NCBI GenBank assembly: GCA_030267565.1
Contig: BRXU01000022.1
Coordinates: 1,756,001-1,820,000 of the forward strand
Reading direction: 5' to 3'
Length of the DNA: 64,000 bases
Source: Pleodorina starrii
Taxonomy: Eukaryota; Chlorophyta; Chlorophyceae; Chlamydomonadales; Volvocaceae
The notes under the pieces were generated by a model. The model saw only the letters and a program-made list of their open reading frames with translations, searched no databases and had not been told where the DNA came from. Both the position numbers and the translations under genes were made by a program. Each line of letters begins with the position of its first letter. Position 1 is the stretch's first letter. Positions 12,257-23,032 of the stretch are shown here, piece after piece.

Positions 12257-13143
12257 ATGCAGGGACTGCTGGTAGCCCGCGAGGACGGCGTACAGTCACG
12301 TATTTGGTCGTGGGAGCAGGCGACGTGATCGGGACGGTCCGCCCGCCCAGCACAGCCCGACCCCGGCTGCGGCTGTGCCAGTACTCTTAAGCATCACCTT
12401 ACCTGCCGGATGTCTCACCACCGCATCTAATACTGTGAGTGCTGTGCACCGGCGATTGTCTGGCACCAGAACCGGTAGCGGTAGTGGCTGCAGCCATGTG
12501 TTACATGGGGGCGCCCCAGACCGAAACGTTGAGGGCCAGTCAGACGACACCCCGGGACAACTGGGCCCGCAACTGGGGCATGTTGACGTCCGAACAGCGT
12601 GAGGAGCGTCGGGCATTCATTCCGCCCGCGCAAGCTGTTCTGGGAAATCAGCCCGACTCAATACCCCAGAAGTTATGCCGTTGCCCCCCACCAGTCCAAT
12701 TCAGGTGCGCGCCTGTGCTTGGCGCTGTGGGCAAATAGTCAGGGCGCGGCCAGAGGAAGCTGTTCCGAGCTCGTTCCTTGTACGGTACGCCGCCGGTCTG
12801 TTGACCCTCTCTCTCTCTGCGCGCTGTGGCAGTTCTGTGACGGGACACGCCCACATAGTTAACGGTGCTGTCGATACCCAGCGCGACCCCAACCGGGGCA
12901 AAATAAAGCAGCGAAACAGGTCGCTACCTGCCGTACTGCAATCGTTCTCGCCAAGACACACCCGGCCGTCGCTTGCACTCGTGCATCTTCGATCCTCCTC
13001 TCCTCTCCAGCATCTTCTTCCAATCCGCTCAGCACACGCGCGCTGGCCTGGCTTCGCCCACGCTTCGACCTTCGATGCCCCTGTCCGTGTCCGGTGCCGA
13101 TCCCCGCCTGGTATATCGGCCGGTGCCAATTTCCCGACCCTAA
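12257..13143 (+). CDS. Hypothetical protein, tentative four-exon model
   Basis: Exons 12257-12299, 12494-12704, 12833-12919 and 13011-13143 keep one frame. They use donors GTATTT, GTGCGC and GTCGCT and acceptors GCTGCAG, TGTGGCAG and CTCTCCAG; the last follows a clean pyrimidine tract and the first intron holds a CTAAT branch-point-like motif at 12428. The product contains the hydrophilic segment NWGMLTSEQREERRAFIPP and ends DPRLVYRPVPISRP. A TGTAA signal sits 107 bases past the stop. No family is recognised. The 5' end is uncertain: the first exon is preceded by CACAG and may be internal, with earlier exons between 11734 and 12080. A second frame through 12470-12602 is also open, so confidence is limited. 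Confidence 0.4.
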
Positions 13144-13249
13144 TTCAGCGCGTACTCCGCGCAGTGCCTCATTAAGACGCGACGCCATCCGGTCACGGCT
13201 CCAGCCCCCCTCGTGAAAGTCACCAGGGGTTCCATTCCTTTTATCCACA

Positions 13250-13254
13250 TGTAA
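13250..13254 (+). terminator. TGTAA polyadenylation signal
   Basis: TGTAA is the usual volvocine nuclear polyadenylation motif. It lies 107 bases after the stop at 13143 and supports transcription of that gene on the plus strand. Confidence 0.5.
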
Positions 13255-13630
13255 AACCCCTCTCATCACATCTCCACGCAAGCGGCCTGCAATTGACGCT
13301 AGCCACTTGGCCCCCTACCCGCCACCTCGCTGCCCCGCAGATACGTACGCCGCAAATACGGAGACCCTCCTCTCCTCTTCTCTCCTCGCCCCTCCTGTCG
13401 CCTCCTTCCCCTCCTGAGCTCAGCTTCGCCCGAACCGCCGCGCGCTGGCGGGAACGCGATACCCTCCCCCGAGCCGACACCCCCGCCCTGTCTCACCCCT
13501 TGCTGGTCGCCCTCCCTGCCATACCCCGCCACCTGACAGCCCCGCGCCCCTGCCTGCTGCCAGCAACGCAACCGCAACCGCTGCCCTCAGCACTCCCTCC
13601 GCAACCCACCTCACGTCACATGACTCACAA

Positions 13631-16600
13631 TCACACCCCAGCCGGGCCCCCCGCTGCGGCCGGCCCAGTGCCCTGCGACCCGCCCTCCGTCCCCGCCCGC
13701 CGCCTCCCCCCGGCGCCTCTTCGTCTCATGGTGGTGTCAATGGTGGCCAGCCGGGTGAGCAGCTCCAGGGAGGTGGCGCACAGCTCCCCCGCACTGGGCA
13801 GCCGCACGGACAGAGTGAAGTAGTGGTCGCCGCGGAGGATGCCGCCGCCGCCGCCCGGGGCCGCGCGCACGATGCCCGCTCCCGCCAGCCGCAGCACGTC
13901 GCCGGGCTGAGAGCCTGGGGGGTGGGGCCCGGGGGGGGGGGGCGGGGGTAGGGGGGGGTGGAAAGGTGGGCCATTGAGCACCGGCTGACGGCCCATGGGG
14001 TGGCTGATGACGGACCCATGGACACCCAGGAAAGCGGTGCGGGCAGGAGGAGCAAACCCCCCGCACTCCACAAAGGTCGCTCTACCCCAAAACCAAACGT
14101 AACGAAGCGGCACGGAGGCCGCAGACCCCGGACGGTCCCCCGCCGGAACGCGTTGAAGACCACGTGAAGCCCGCCGCAAGTCTCACGGCCTCGGCCGGCT
14201 TGGGATTTCACCCATACGCAGAGTTGCATAGGGGGCCCTCCGTGCGGGGGGGGGCGGGATGCTCGCCGCCCTCGACTCCCATTGACCGCTCGCGGCAAGC
14301 CCCGTCCCGCCCCGGTCCCTCCCTCCCCCCCCCGCTCCCTCACCCGGTGGCACCTCCAGCAGCCTGCTCCCCCGCACCGAGTCCACCGCCACCGCTCCCC
14401 CCAGCACCGCCACAAACACGTCCACGGGCAGGGAGGAGTGCAGGTCGTAGCCGCGGCGCTCCAGATTAGGGTCCGGGTAGACCTGCCCGGGGAGGGGAGG
14501 GGAGGGGGGGCGTGGGGAGGGGCGCAGCCGGGTTTGGCGTCATACCTGGACGTGGGCCGGGGTCGTGGGGGCGACCCGGCAGTCCATGTCCGACAATGCT
14601 GCATCATCTCGACTTGGGGCACCCCCATGTGCACTACGTAACCTACCTGCCTTCCCACCCCCGCCACGCCCGCCCACTCGCGCCTTCAACCCCCAACCGC
14701 TCCCCCGGCAGGGCAAGCGGGCAGGGCCCACTTGACGCGGACCCACAGACGCGGTTACATGCCCCGCCTGGCGCATCCCCTGCTCTTCTACGCCCCATTT
14801 CCCCTCCGCGCGCCCTCTCCCCACATCCGCACCCACCCACCCACCCACCCACCCACCCACCCACCCACCACGTGCGGTCATCTGCTTCAATCCCTATACT
14901 CCCTACCCCCTCTCCGGATCTCCTCTCTCCTCCACTCCTAAGAGACACCGCATGAGCCCCCACCATCACTCCACCACTCGACTACTTGGGTACTACTACT
15001 TGGGGCGAGGATCCCATGGCGAGTATCCCATGCAAGTAGGCATGTATGGAAAGTGCCTCTTCAGTCCCCCTCTTCACAGCCACCCACACCGCGGGGCTCT
15101 CCTAACCCAACCCGCCCCGCCCCCCCCCTCCCCCCCCTCCCCTCCCCCCTCTCCCCTCCCTGCCGCCCACTCACCTCCAGTCGCACCAGCAAGTCCCCCG
15201 CGGCTCCCCCGCAGCGCCCCGCCCCGCCCTCCCCGACCACTCGCAGCACCTGGCCCCGCTCCACCCCCGCGGGGATGCGCACAGTCAGCTCCCGACTGGC
15301 CAGCCGCCGACCGCGGCCGCCACAGCTGCGGGTGAGGGCCGGGAGGGCGAGGGGGAGGGTGGGGTTGAGGACGAGGGTGAACTAAGAATCATCGCACCGT
15401 TAGGAGGAGAGGAGGGGTTTAGGAGCTGGACCCCCGGTGGTCTCAGCCCCAGTCCTAAGCCCGCGCGCTGCTGGCATCGGGCATCAGGTTTCGAACACCG
15501 CTGGTCTCTCTCCTCCCCCACGCCCTGCCCGCTCGTATCGTCGAGGGTCCCTTCATTCCAACCCCTCCAACCCCCCTCCATCCCCCCCCCCCTCTCCTCA
15601 CCTGTTGCAAGGCGGCTGCCTGACCTGGCCGGTCCCCGCACACGCCGGGCAGGTGTCCAGTCCCATCACCTTGGCCCCGCCGTACAGTCCACTGGCCTCC
15701 GCCCCGAAGTAGCTGCTCTTGAGGATCTGGCCGCTGCCCCGACACACCGGGCAGGGGGGCGGGGCGGTGGCGCAGCCGCTGCCCTGAAACCAAACCAACC
15801 GAATCGCACCGAACCGCACCGCACCGCACCGGTCATACGGAGGAGGGTTCGGGTTGAGGGGACGGAAGGGAGGAGGGGGTGAGGAGGGACGTCCGAGAGG
15901 GCTGCGGGTTATCCGCCGTCGTCCACCAGGGGGTGGTCCAACGGGGGCGGGGAAGCCCGCTCGGGTTTGGTGTGGAATCGTGACGCGGGGAGGCGTACTG
16001 CGGTCGGTCATCGTCCACAGCCGGGCCCTCCCCATCCCCCACCTCGCATGGAAGCCCACGACTCCCGTCACCAGTCTCTCAACGTATGCCCTGTAGCCCG
16101 GATACCGTAGCCCTCGCCTCCGGCCGCTTGCCCTCACCCTGCGCCCCCCCCTCTCACCTACCTTGCACTCCTCGCATGCCGACATGGCCTCATAGCTGAG
16201 GGCCTTATCCGCCCCCTGGGCCGCCTCACTCAGCATAAGGCCCAGCACCAGGTGCACGTCGCGACCGCGAACACCGCCGCCGCCGCCGCTGCGCCGCCGC
16301 CCGCCGCTCGCCGCGCCGGAGCCTGAGCTTGTGGGGGCGGACACGGAAGGACGCCAGGAGGGCCGGGACCGTGGACCCGAGCGGCAACAAACCGAGGGGT
16401 GAACCGCAGCGGCCGCGTGGCTAGGCTAGGCTGGCGTGGACGTGAGCCAGGGGGCAGCGGGTAGCGAAGGAAGGTGGTTGCAGGGCGGGAAAGGGCCTAG
16501 GAACTGCCGTAGCAGCACGATAGGGGTGACAATCGTGAGGGGCCGCACCGCGGCAGGTGTCCCTGCGCGTGAGAAAGCCCTCCGCCGGATGGGCGCCGGT

Positions 16601-17225
16601 GGTGCTGTGGGCGATAAAGCGTCAAGGCACGCCCAAAGCCTCGCAACAGCCTCCTCCCCACCGTGGCTGCACTTCGAACCGCGCCCCGGATGGAATTACT
16701 CGCCCGGGCTCGTCACCCTTCCCTTTGCCTGCAAGCTCTCACCAACATTTTCCTGCTGCCCTGCCGCCAGGTAACTCCCGAGGTCCGAGAACTCGGGCCC
16801 GAGCGCTCCGAGGCCCAAATTGTCGTACACTTTGCGCAGCCGGCTGTCGTTCAGCACTTCGTACGCCGCTTTGATGCGCTGCAAGACAACAGCCGCACAG
16901 CCGGAGTTGGAAACCGGGCCATCGGTGCTGTGTGGAGCGCCGCAATGACGAACCAGTTGCGGTGCCCGACCTGGAAGTCCTCCTGCGCTGCTGGCGATGG
17001 GTTCGTATCAGGGTGCAGCCGCCTCGCAGCGCTCCGATATGCAGCCCTGATTTCCGCTGGTGTAGCTGATCGTTTTATGCCCAGCAGTCCATACAATGTC
17101 CGGGGCCTGCCTGTGTGGCAGGCATCGGCTCGCGGCGAAGCCCTACTTACTACAGTCCTAGGAGGGCCAAAATAATTTAAACGGTGCGTTCTATTTACTA
17201 GGAATGGCCAGGTGCCAATTCGCAT
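13631..17225 (-). CDS. Type I (DnaJ/Hsp40) co-chaperone, about 435 residues
   Basis: J-protein that stimulates Hsp70 ATPase and hands over unfolded clients. Seven exons join in phase: 17225-16971, 16878-16743, 16322-16162, 15783-15602, 15325-15175, 14482-14344 and 13914-13631. The J-domain starts near residue 44 (LYGLLGIKRSATPAEIRAAY) and carries HPD at 71-73. All four zinc motifs are present, three of them with splice junctions inside or next to them: CEECKGSG, CPVCRGSG, CPACAGTG and CNSCGGRG. The C-terminal substrate domains follow (LTVRIPAGVERGQVLRVVGE, then GYDLHSSLPVDVFVAVLGG and PGDVLRLAGAG). The usual Gly/Phe linker is replaced by a short Gly/Ser/Arg stretch. About 40 basic, Ser/Thr-containing residues precede the J-domain and suggest import into plastid or mitochondrion (inference). 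It shares a 254-base promoter with the divergent mTERF-like gene. The extreme C-terminus is a low-complexity Gly/Ala/Arg tail. Confidence 0.88.
14828..14871. repeat. CCCA/ACCC tetranucleotide microsatellite
   Basis: About ten uninterrupted ACCC units inside intron 5 of the J-protein gene. Similar shorter arrays occur near 24870-24905. Confidence 0.85.
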
Positions 17226-17479
17226 CTGAGTCCCACGTCATGCAGCAGCGGAAGCCGCTGAGGCCCGCTGGCCAAGGACCCCTGGGAACGGAACCTATCC
17301 TATCTACTTACGGATTCATCATTGATTCAGCAACGCCATTCACGTAAAGCAGGGTTCGAACGCAATCAACGGCTCAAGTGACTTTGACAGTTGTTACGGT
17401 TACCGGTAGTACGCCAAAGGCGTTCTTGCGTTTCCGCCTACGCGTTCGCGCGCTCAGCATTGAAAAGTATGACACCAAA
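17226..17479. promoter_or_regulatory. Bidirectional promoter region, J-protein / mTERF-like
   Basis: 254 bases separate the two proposed start codons, which point away from each other, so both promoters and 5' UTRs must lie here or overlap the neighbour. No TATA box or known element is claimed. Confidence 0.5.
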
Positions 17480-20400
17480 ATGCTTAGCCGCAGAGGCTGC
17501 TGCACGCGCAGCGTCGCCAGCAGTGCAGCCACAAAACAAGCGACTCACAGCACTACTGCCCTGCGCAAAATAGCTTTCTGGCACCGCCAAGCACCGCCGT
17601 ATACATGCTTGCTTCAATTACATGCAAAGCGCAGAGAGCGGCTGCTTGCAGCGCGCTCTGCGCAGCCAGCACAGGGCGTCACCACATCCTGCCTAGCGGA
17701 GAAGCTTCAGGCGCTTGGCGCCAGCTCGCTGTTGGTGCTGGAGCACCCCGAACTGCGTGATGCCGACCCCGAACTGGTGAGGGTTCGCGGGGCCAAGCGA
17801 GGGAGACACACTGGAGGAATGGCGCTGTAGCGGTCAGCTCGGGATGACCCGTTCTCCCCGGGGGAGGGGGCGCCGAGGGATGGGGCCACGTAGCGCACGC
17901 CATAAGCACAGTCTGCAAGGCCGAGGGACAGGATGCAAAGAGGGAAGGAGAACCCCTGCGCCCGTGGCCGCGTAGTTTTGCGGCCTAAGCGCCCCAGGCG
18001 TTCGCGGCGGTGCTCTTTCCCGCCCTTCCTGCCGAGCTCACAACCGGGGATGGAAGGGTAATAAAAAGGTACCGCAGCGGCGGTACCCCTTCCCTTTTCT
18101 CCACGCCCTTTCCCTCCTGTTCCCCCCCCCTCCCCTCCTCCCCTCCCCTCCAGCTCGATTCCGGGCTGCAGTCTCTGTCCGACTGGGTGCCTCGCCGCTC
18201 CCTGGGCCCCCTCCTGGAGCGCCACCCGCCCCTCCTCACCGCCCCGGTGGGGGCCTGGGGGGACTTCCTGGCCTCATTCGGATTCCAACGACTGGCCATA
18301 CAGGAGTGAGTGGCGGAGGGGCGGAGGGGCTGGAGGGGCTGGGACCCGGAGGGGCGAAGCCCGGAGGGACGGGCGCGAGAGGCGGGAGGAGCAGGAGGAG
18401 GAGGAGGAGGAGGAGGGGGAGGAGGAGCAGGAGCAGGAGGAGGAGGAGGAGGGGGAGGGGGAGGAGGAGGAAGAGGAGGACGGAGGACGGAGAAGAGGTC
18501 ACCGGTATCGTAGCGGCAGATGTGTGTGAGGCGGCAGATGTATCCCACTCGCTGCTTTTCCGCGGACCCATTTACTGGTTGGGTTGGGGGGTTGGGTGGG
18601 GGCACTTGATGGACATGATGCCCGGGTGCTCCGGCTCCCTGCCCGGGCCGCTACGTGGCTAAGGCCCCTCCCCTGGCCCCCTCTCCCTCCCTCCCCCCCT
18701 CCTGCCGCCTCCGCAGACTGTTCCTCAACTCCCCCGATGTCATCACGAGCTCATCGGTGTTCAGGGCGGGGCAGGTGGGCGGGGGGGGGCTGTGGCTGTG
18801 TGTGTTTGGGGGGCGGGGGGCGTAGGGGAGGCAATCCTCATCCGCACCCTAGGGGGGACCTAGGGCCGCCAAAAGGACTTCGGGTTGTGGAGAAGGATGG
18901 AAAGGGTTGGCAGGGGTTAGGGCAGGAGGGAGGGCAGGGGGCTGCAGGCTTCCACCGATGAGGACTGCAGCGGCCGGCTGGGGGAGGGTCTGGATGGGAG
19001 CATCCGTGCGTGCGTGCGTGCGTGTGTATGTGCGTGACTGCGTGTGTGTGTATGTGTGCGTGCGTGTGACCTTACATGGTGACCGTGAGTCCGCACCCTT
19101 TTGCCCCCCCCACACACACACACCATGTTCCGTACTTCTTACCCAACACGTCCTCCACTCCGCGCACCCACCCAGGTGTTTTTATTCCTGCGGCAGTTGG
19201 GTTTGTCCAACCAACAGATCGTGGGGCCGATATTCAGATGGAGGGCGCTGCTGGCGGAGGGGGTGGACTACCAGGTGGGGGGGGTGGATTACCAGGTGGG
19301 GGGGGGGAGCTGGGGGGGAGCTGGGGGGGAGGGGAGGTGAGCCGCAACGAAGCAGCAAACCAGGGTGGAGACAGTGGGAAAGGGCCGGGGGTGGAGACAG
19401 TCGGGTGAAAGGAAAGGAAAGGATCAGAAAGGAAGGTTGACAGAACAGCAAGGAGAGCTTGTGTGTGCGTCCGTATGTGTGTGTGTCCGTATGTATGTGT
19501 GTGTGTGTCCGTGTGTGTGTGTGTCTCCGTGTGTGTGTGTGTGTCCGTGTGCAGGGCGTTGGAGCTGTGGCATCCATCCGTGGGAACACGCGCTGGCCCC
19601 CTCCTGGACTACCTTACAATCCCTAGGGCGGCTTGTCATGGACTTCTCTGGTGCTCTTGGTGCCTCCTGGCTGCCACCAGTGGTACCAACTTCGCATCGC
19701 TCTTTATTACAGCCACCCCCTCCTTCCCCAACCTCCTCCCTCCCCCCTCCCTCCCTCCCAGGCCGCCGCGTCCTTCCTGGTTTCCGAGGGCGGTCTGCAC
19801 CCCGACCTGCTGCCCCGCCTGGCCACCACCTACCCCACCCTGCTGGCCGCCCCGGTGGAGGGGGAGGGCGGCATGCGGCCCCGACTGGCCTTCCTGCAGG
19901 GGCTGGGGCCGGGTGCTGCGGGGGTGCTGCGGGGGGTGCTGTGGGAGGAGTGGTGCGGCTGGTGAGAGAGGGAGAGGGATGGGTGGGTGGGAGGGATGGG
20001 AGGGATGGGTGGGGGCGAAGCTGAGCTGAGCGTGGGGGGCTTTGGGATTAGGGTGGGTGGGCTGTTGGGGTGTGGGATGGAGGTAATGAAGATGAGCGCA
20101 GAGGTGGAACGGAAGGGCATCGTGGGGGAGGAGGGAAGGGGAGGGAAGGGAAGGGAGGGAAAGGTTGCGGCGGCTGCCATCAGCAACGCAGCGGAGCGGC
20201 GAGGAGGCGAAGCGCGAATGGGGCTGAAGGAGGGACTGCGTGGGCGTCGACGGCAATGACAACTTGTATAACAAGGGGGAGTCAGGTGCATGTCGGTGGA
20301 TGTGTTGGTGTATGCTGTGTGGGTGAAAGAGGGTTGGGGGCCGGGGGTGTTTGGGTGGTGGCGCAACATGATGTAAAGCCAGACCGCGGGGCAGACAGCT

Positions 20401-22246
20401 TTGATGTCACGTCATGTCATGTCACTTCATGTCACTTCATGAAACTTCATGTCATGTCATGTGCTGTTTGAGGCTTACGAGCTGTTGCGTGCAGTCCCAC
20501 TACCCTGGCCATGTCGTACATCTTTGCTCTCCACTTATCCGATCACCCCCTACCCCCTACCGCCTACCCCCTGCCGCCTACCGCCTGCCCACGGACCCAC
20601 CAGCCCGCATTCGCATCCGCATGAGCAGTCCACCAGCCCGTCCGCCCTCCCGCCCGCCCGCCTGCCTGTCGCAAGGCGGAACGAAGCGCAGAGATGTGGC
20701 TTTCCGAATCACCGAAACCCAAGGGCGCACCCTCCCTGTCCCCGCTCGCCCCACGCGCTGCCGCCGGCCCTCCCTGCTGTCGAGCGCTGCCACGTCCCCG
20801 TCCTGCCCTGTCCCTGCCCTGCCCTTGCCTGCCTCCCCACTTGAACCCCTTTCCAGGGGTACTCACTGCTCCTTTCCCACCCTCCTCCCCTCCTACCGTT
20901 CACGGGCTCCGGCCTATACGTGGATAACCCCCCCTCCTCCCCTCCCCCTCACACACACACATACACACACACTCACCCCCACCGGCTCCAGGCTCCACGG
21001 CCTAGCCAACTGGTCCACGGCGGTGGCCCCCAAGCTGACTGCACTGGAGGCGGTGGTGGGGTCCGGGGGTGCGGCTGAGGCGCTGCTGCGGCTGGTGCCT
21101 GAGGCGCTGCGGTACCCCCCGGAGAGCCGCCTGGCGCCCAACCTGAGGCTGCTGATGGGCAGTGTGGGGCTGCAAGGGGAGGTGAGGGGGGGGGGGAGAG
21201 TGGCGGGGGCGGGGGTGGGGGCGGCCACGAGGGTTGGGGAATGACTGGAGGCAGATGAGGGTAGGGCTGGGCTGGGCTGGTTGCCGGTGTGCGTCATCAG
21301 TGAGGTTCCTGGAGAGTCCAGCTGCCGTTGAGGAGCCGTGAGCGTTACCGGGAACCGCTCTCATCACTTGCTTCTTTTGCACGTATGGAGATTGGGGAAG
21401 GAGAGGCGTGTTCCGTGTTTCAGGTGTGAACAGACTGGGGGTGAGGTGTTGGCAGACCGCGAGGCGCGCGGTGGTGGTGGTGGTGGTGGCGGTGGTGGTG
21501 GTGGTGGTGGTGGTGCAAGGGACCGCACTGGCTGCTACACGCAGGGTGGTGCCGTCTGTCCTGCCCCACCTGCCGTTCTGCCTCCTGGAGCCGCTCCCTA
21601 CTTCCCTCCCTCCCTCCCTCCCTCCCCGGCCCTCCCTCCCTCTCCCTCCCTCCCCCCGCAGCCCCTGTCCTCCCTGCTCCTCGGCGCCTCCTCCCTGCTG
21701 TCCCTCTCCCCCGACCAGCTGGAGAGCCGCTGGACCTTCCTCCTAGAGGCCGCCAACGGAGACCAGGCCGACCTGCTGGCCCACCCGCCCTACCTGCTGG
21801 CACCACTGGACAAGGTGACGGGACCCCGCCTGTTCTACACAGCACTCAGGGGACTCACCACCAGGCTCACGCAGCCGCAGCATCAGGCGGAGACGGCCGC
21901 GGGGGGAGCAGGAGGAGGAACAGGAGGAGGAGCAGGAGGAGGAGGAGGAGGAGGGCATAATTTGGATCTTAAATGGTTGGTGGAGGGGAGCGATGAGGAG
22001 TGGCTGCGGCGGGTGGCGGCGGAGCAGCGGCGGCGAGGGGCGGCGGGCGGGCTGGGGGGTGGTGGTGGTGGTGAGGAGGAGCAGGAGGAGGAGGAGGTTA
22101 TGCTGCTGCTGCGGGGAGACTATGAGGAGGTGGTTTCGGAGTGGGATTCGCTGCTGGGCTGGTGCTGCGACAGGGCCTTTACGGCTGCGGGGCGGAAGCG
22201 GTTCGAGGAGCAGCTGTCGCTGTTTTACTTGCTGGTGCAGGGCTGA
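17480..22246 (+). CDS. mTERF-domain protein, probably organelle-targeted
   Basis: mTERF proteins bind organelle DNA or RNA through stacked helical repeats and act in organelle transcription or RNA processing. Exons: 17480-17776, 18154-18305, 18717-18774, 19176-19274, one unresolved exon around 19555-19690, 19762-19961, 20992-21181 and 21662-22246. Phases agree except around the unresolved exon. The N-terminus ([20 protein letters not shown]) is rich in Arg/Ser/Ala and lacks acidic residues, as in transit peptides. mTERF-like helices are seen as [40 protein letters not shown] and [19 protein letters not shown]. The last exon carries Gly-rich and Glu-rich low-complexity inserts before ending in [12 protein letters not shown]. 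At 19555-19640 similarity to a repeat ([11 protein letters not shown] then [10 protein letters not shown]) switches frame, so an indel, sequence error or unusual splicing is likely. An upstream in-frame ATG at 17378 is possible. Confidence 0.75.
18378..18484. repeat. GGA-rich (AGG)n low-complexity tract
   Basis: Imperfect AGG/AGC repeats in intron 2 of the mTERF-like gene. They generate long spurious Gly/Arg and Pro/Leu open frames on both strands. Confidence 0.8.
20406..20463. repeat. TCATG-type short tandem repeats
   Basis: About eleven copies of GTCATG/CTTCATG-like 5- and 10-base units in intron 6 of the mTERF-like gene. Confidence 0.75.
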
Positions 22247-22661
22247 GCGGGGTGGAGGGTTGGGTGGTGGGTGCGGGTGCGGTGGCAGGGTGAGGGAAGG
22301 TGCCTTCCCTTCGACAGTCCGGGCTTCCACTCGACGGACGAAAGGAGAGTGGTTGGGGAGAAGAAAAGTGGGAAGGGGCTCAGTGCCAGTTTCTTAGGCA
22401 GAAGGTCTGAAGCGTCGAGACAGCGGTGACATCGTTCGATCGTTGAGAAGTTATGTTTGCGTACGGTATCACGGTATCGAACGCAGGCTGGGATGAGCGC
22501 GAGAGACTTTCGTGCTCCTAACGCCAATGCGCATCCGAAATGCGGCACTCTAACTGTTGGGCATGTGGAGAGGCCGCTCTGATGCCTGCCACCACGCTGC
22601 AAAAAGAGTGGCGATAAGAGTGGTTGTACGACATGTGGCGGGCGGACCTTAGTACTATATT

Positions 22662-22666
22662 TGTAA
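22662..22666 (+). terminator. TGTAA polyadenylation signal, mTERF-like gene
   Basis: TGTAA 416 bases after the stop codon, in a locally AT-rich stretch. A 28-base duplication (TTATATAT...TGTCTGTCTAG, about 22667-22722) follows directly. Confidence 0.45.
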
Positions 22667-23032
22667 AGTTATATATTTGTCATGTCTGTCTAGGTTATAT
22701 ATTATTGTCATGTCTGTCTAGTAAGGATTTTATTTACAGGTGTCGGTGGACTCGGTGAAACCGCTAGGAACCGCTCCTCGGGCACACCTTCGGCGGCATA
22801 CGAGGTTGGGCGCACCCAGGGTTCTGCAATTCGTAAGTTTCTTATCGTGTGGTTGCAAGCAATCGATGCGTAATCGTCTAGGGCTTTGGTATCAAAGTGC
22901 TTTCGCTTCAGTGACGTTTGAGGGATGAACAGGTCACGGAAGGCATCTTTGCACTGAATCTTGATCATGCTGCCACGTTCACCCTGCGTTTACTGATCAA
23001 ATGTCGCTGCCTAGGAGGATATCCGGTGGAAA

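Noticed and set aside
12859..13281. Minus-strand 140-codon frame
   Set aside because: Competes with a plus-strand exon chain that has better splice sites and a downstream TGTAA; no domain.
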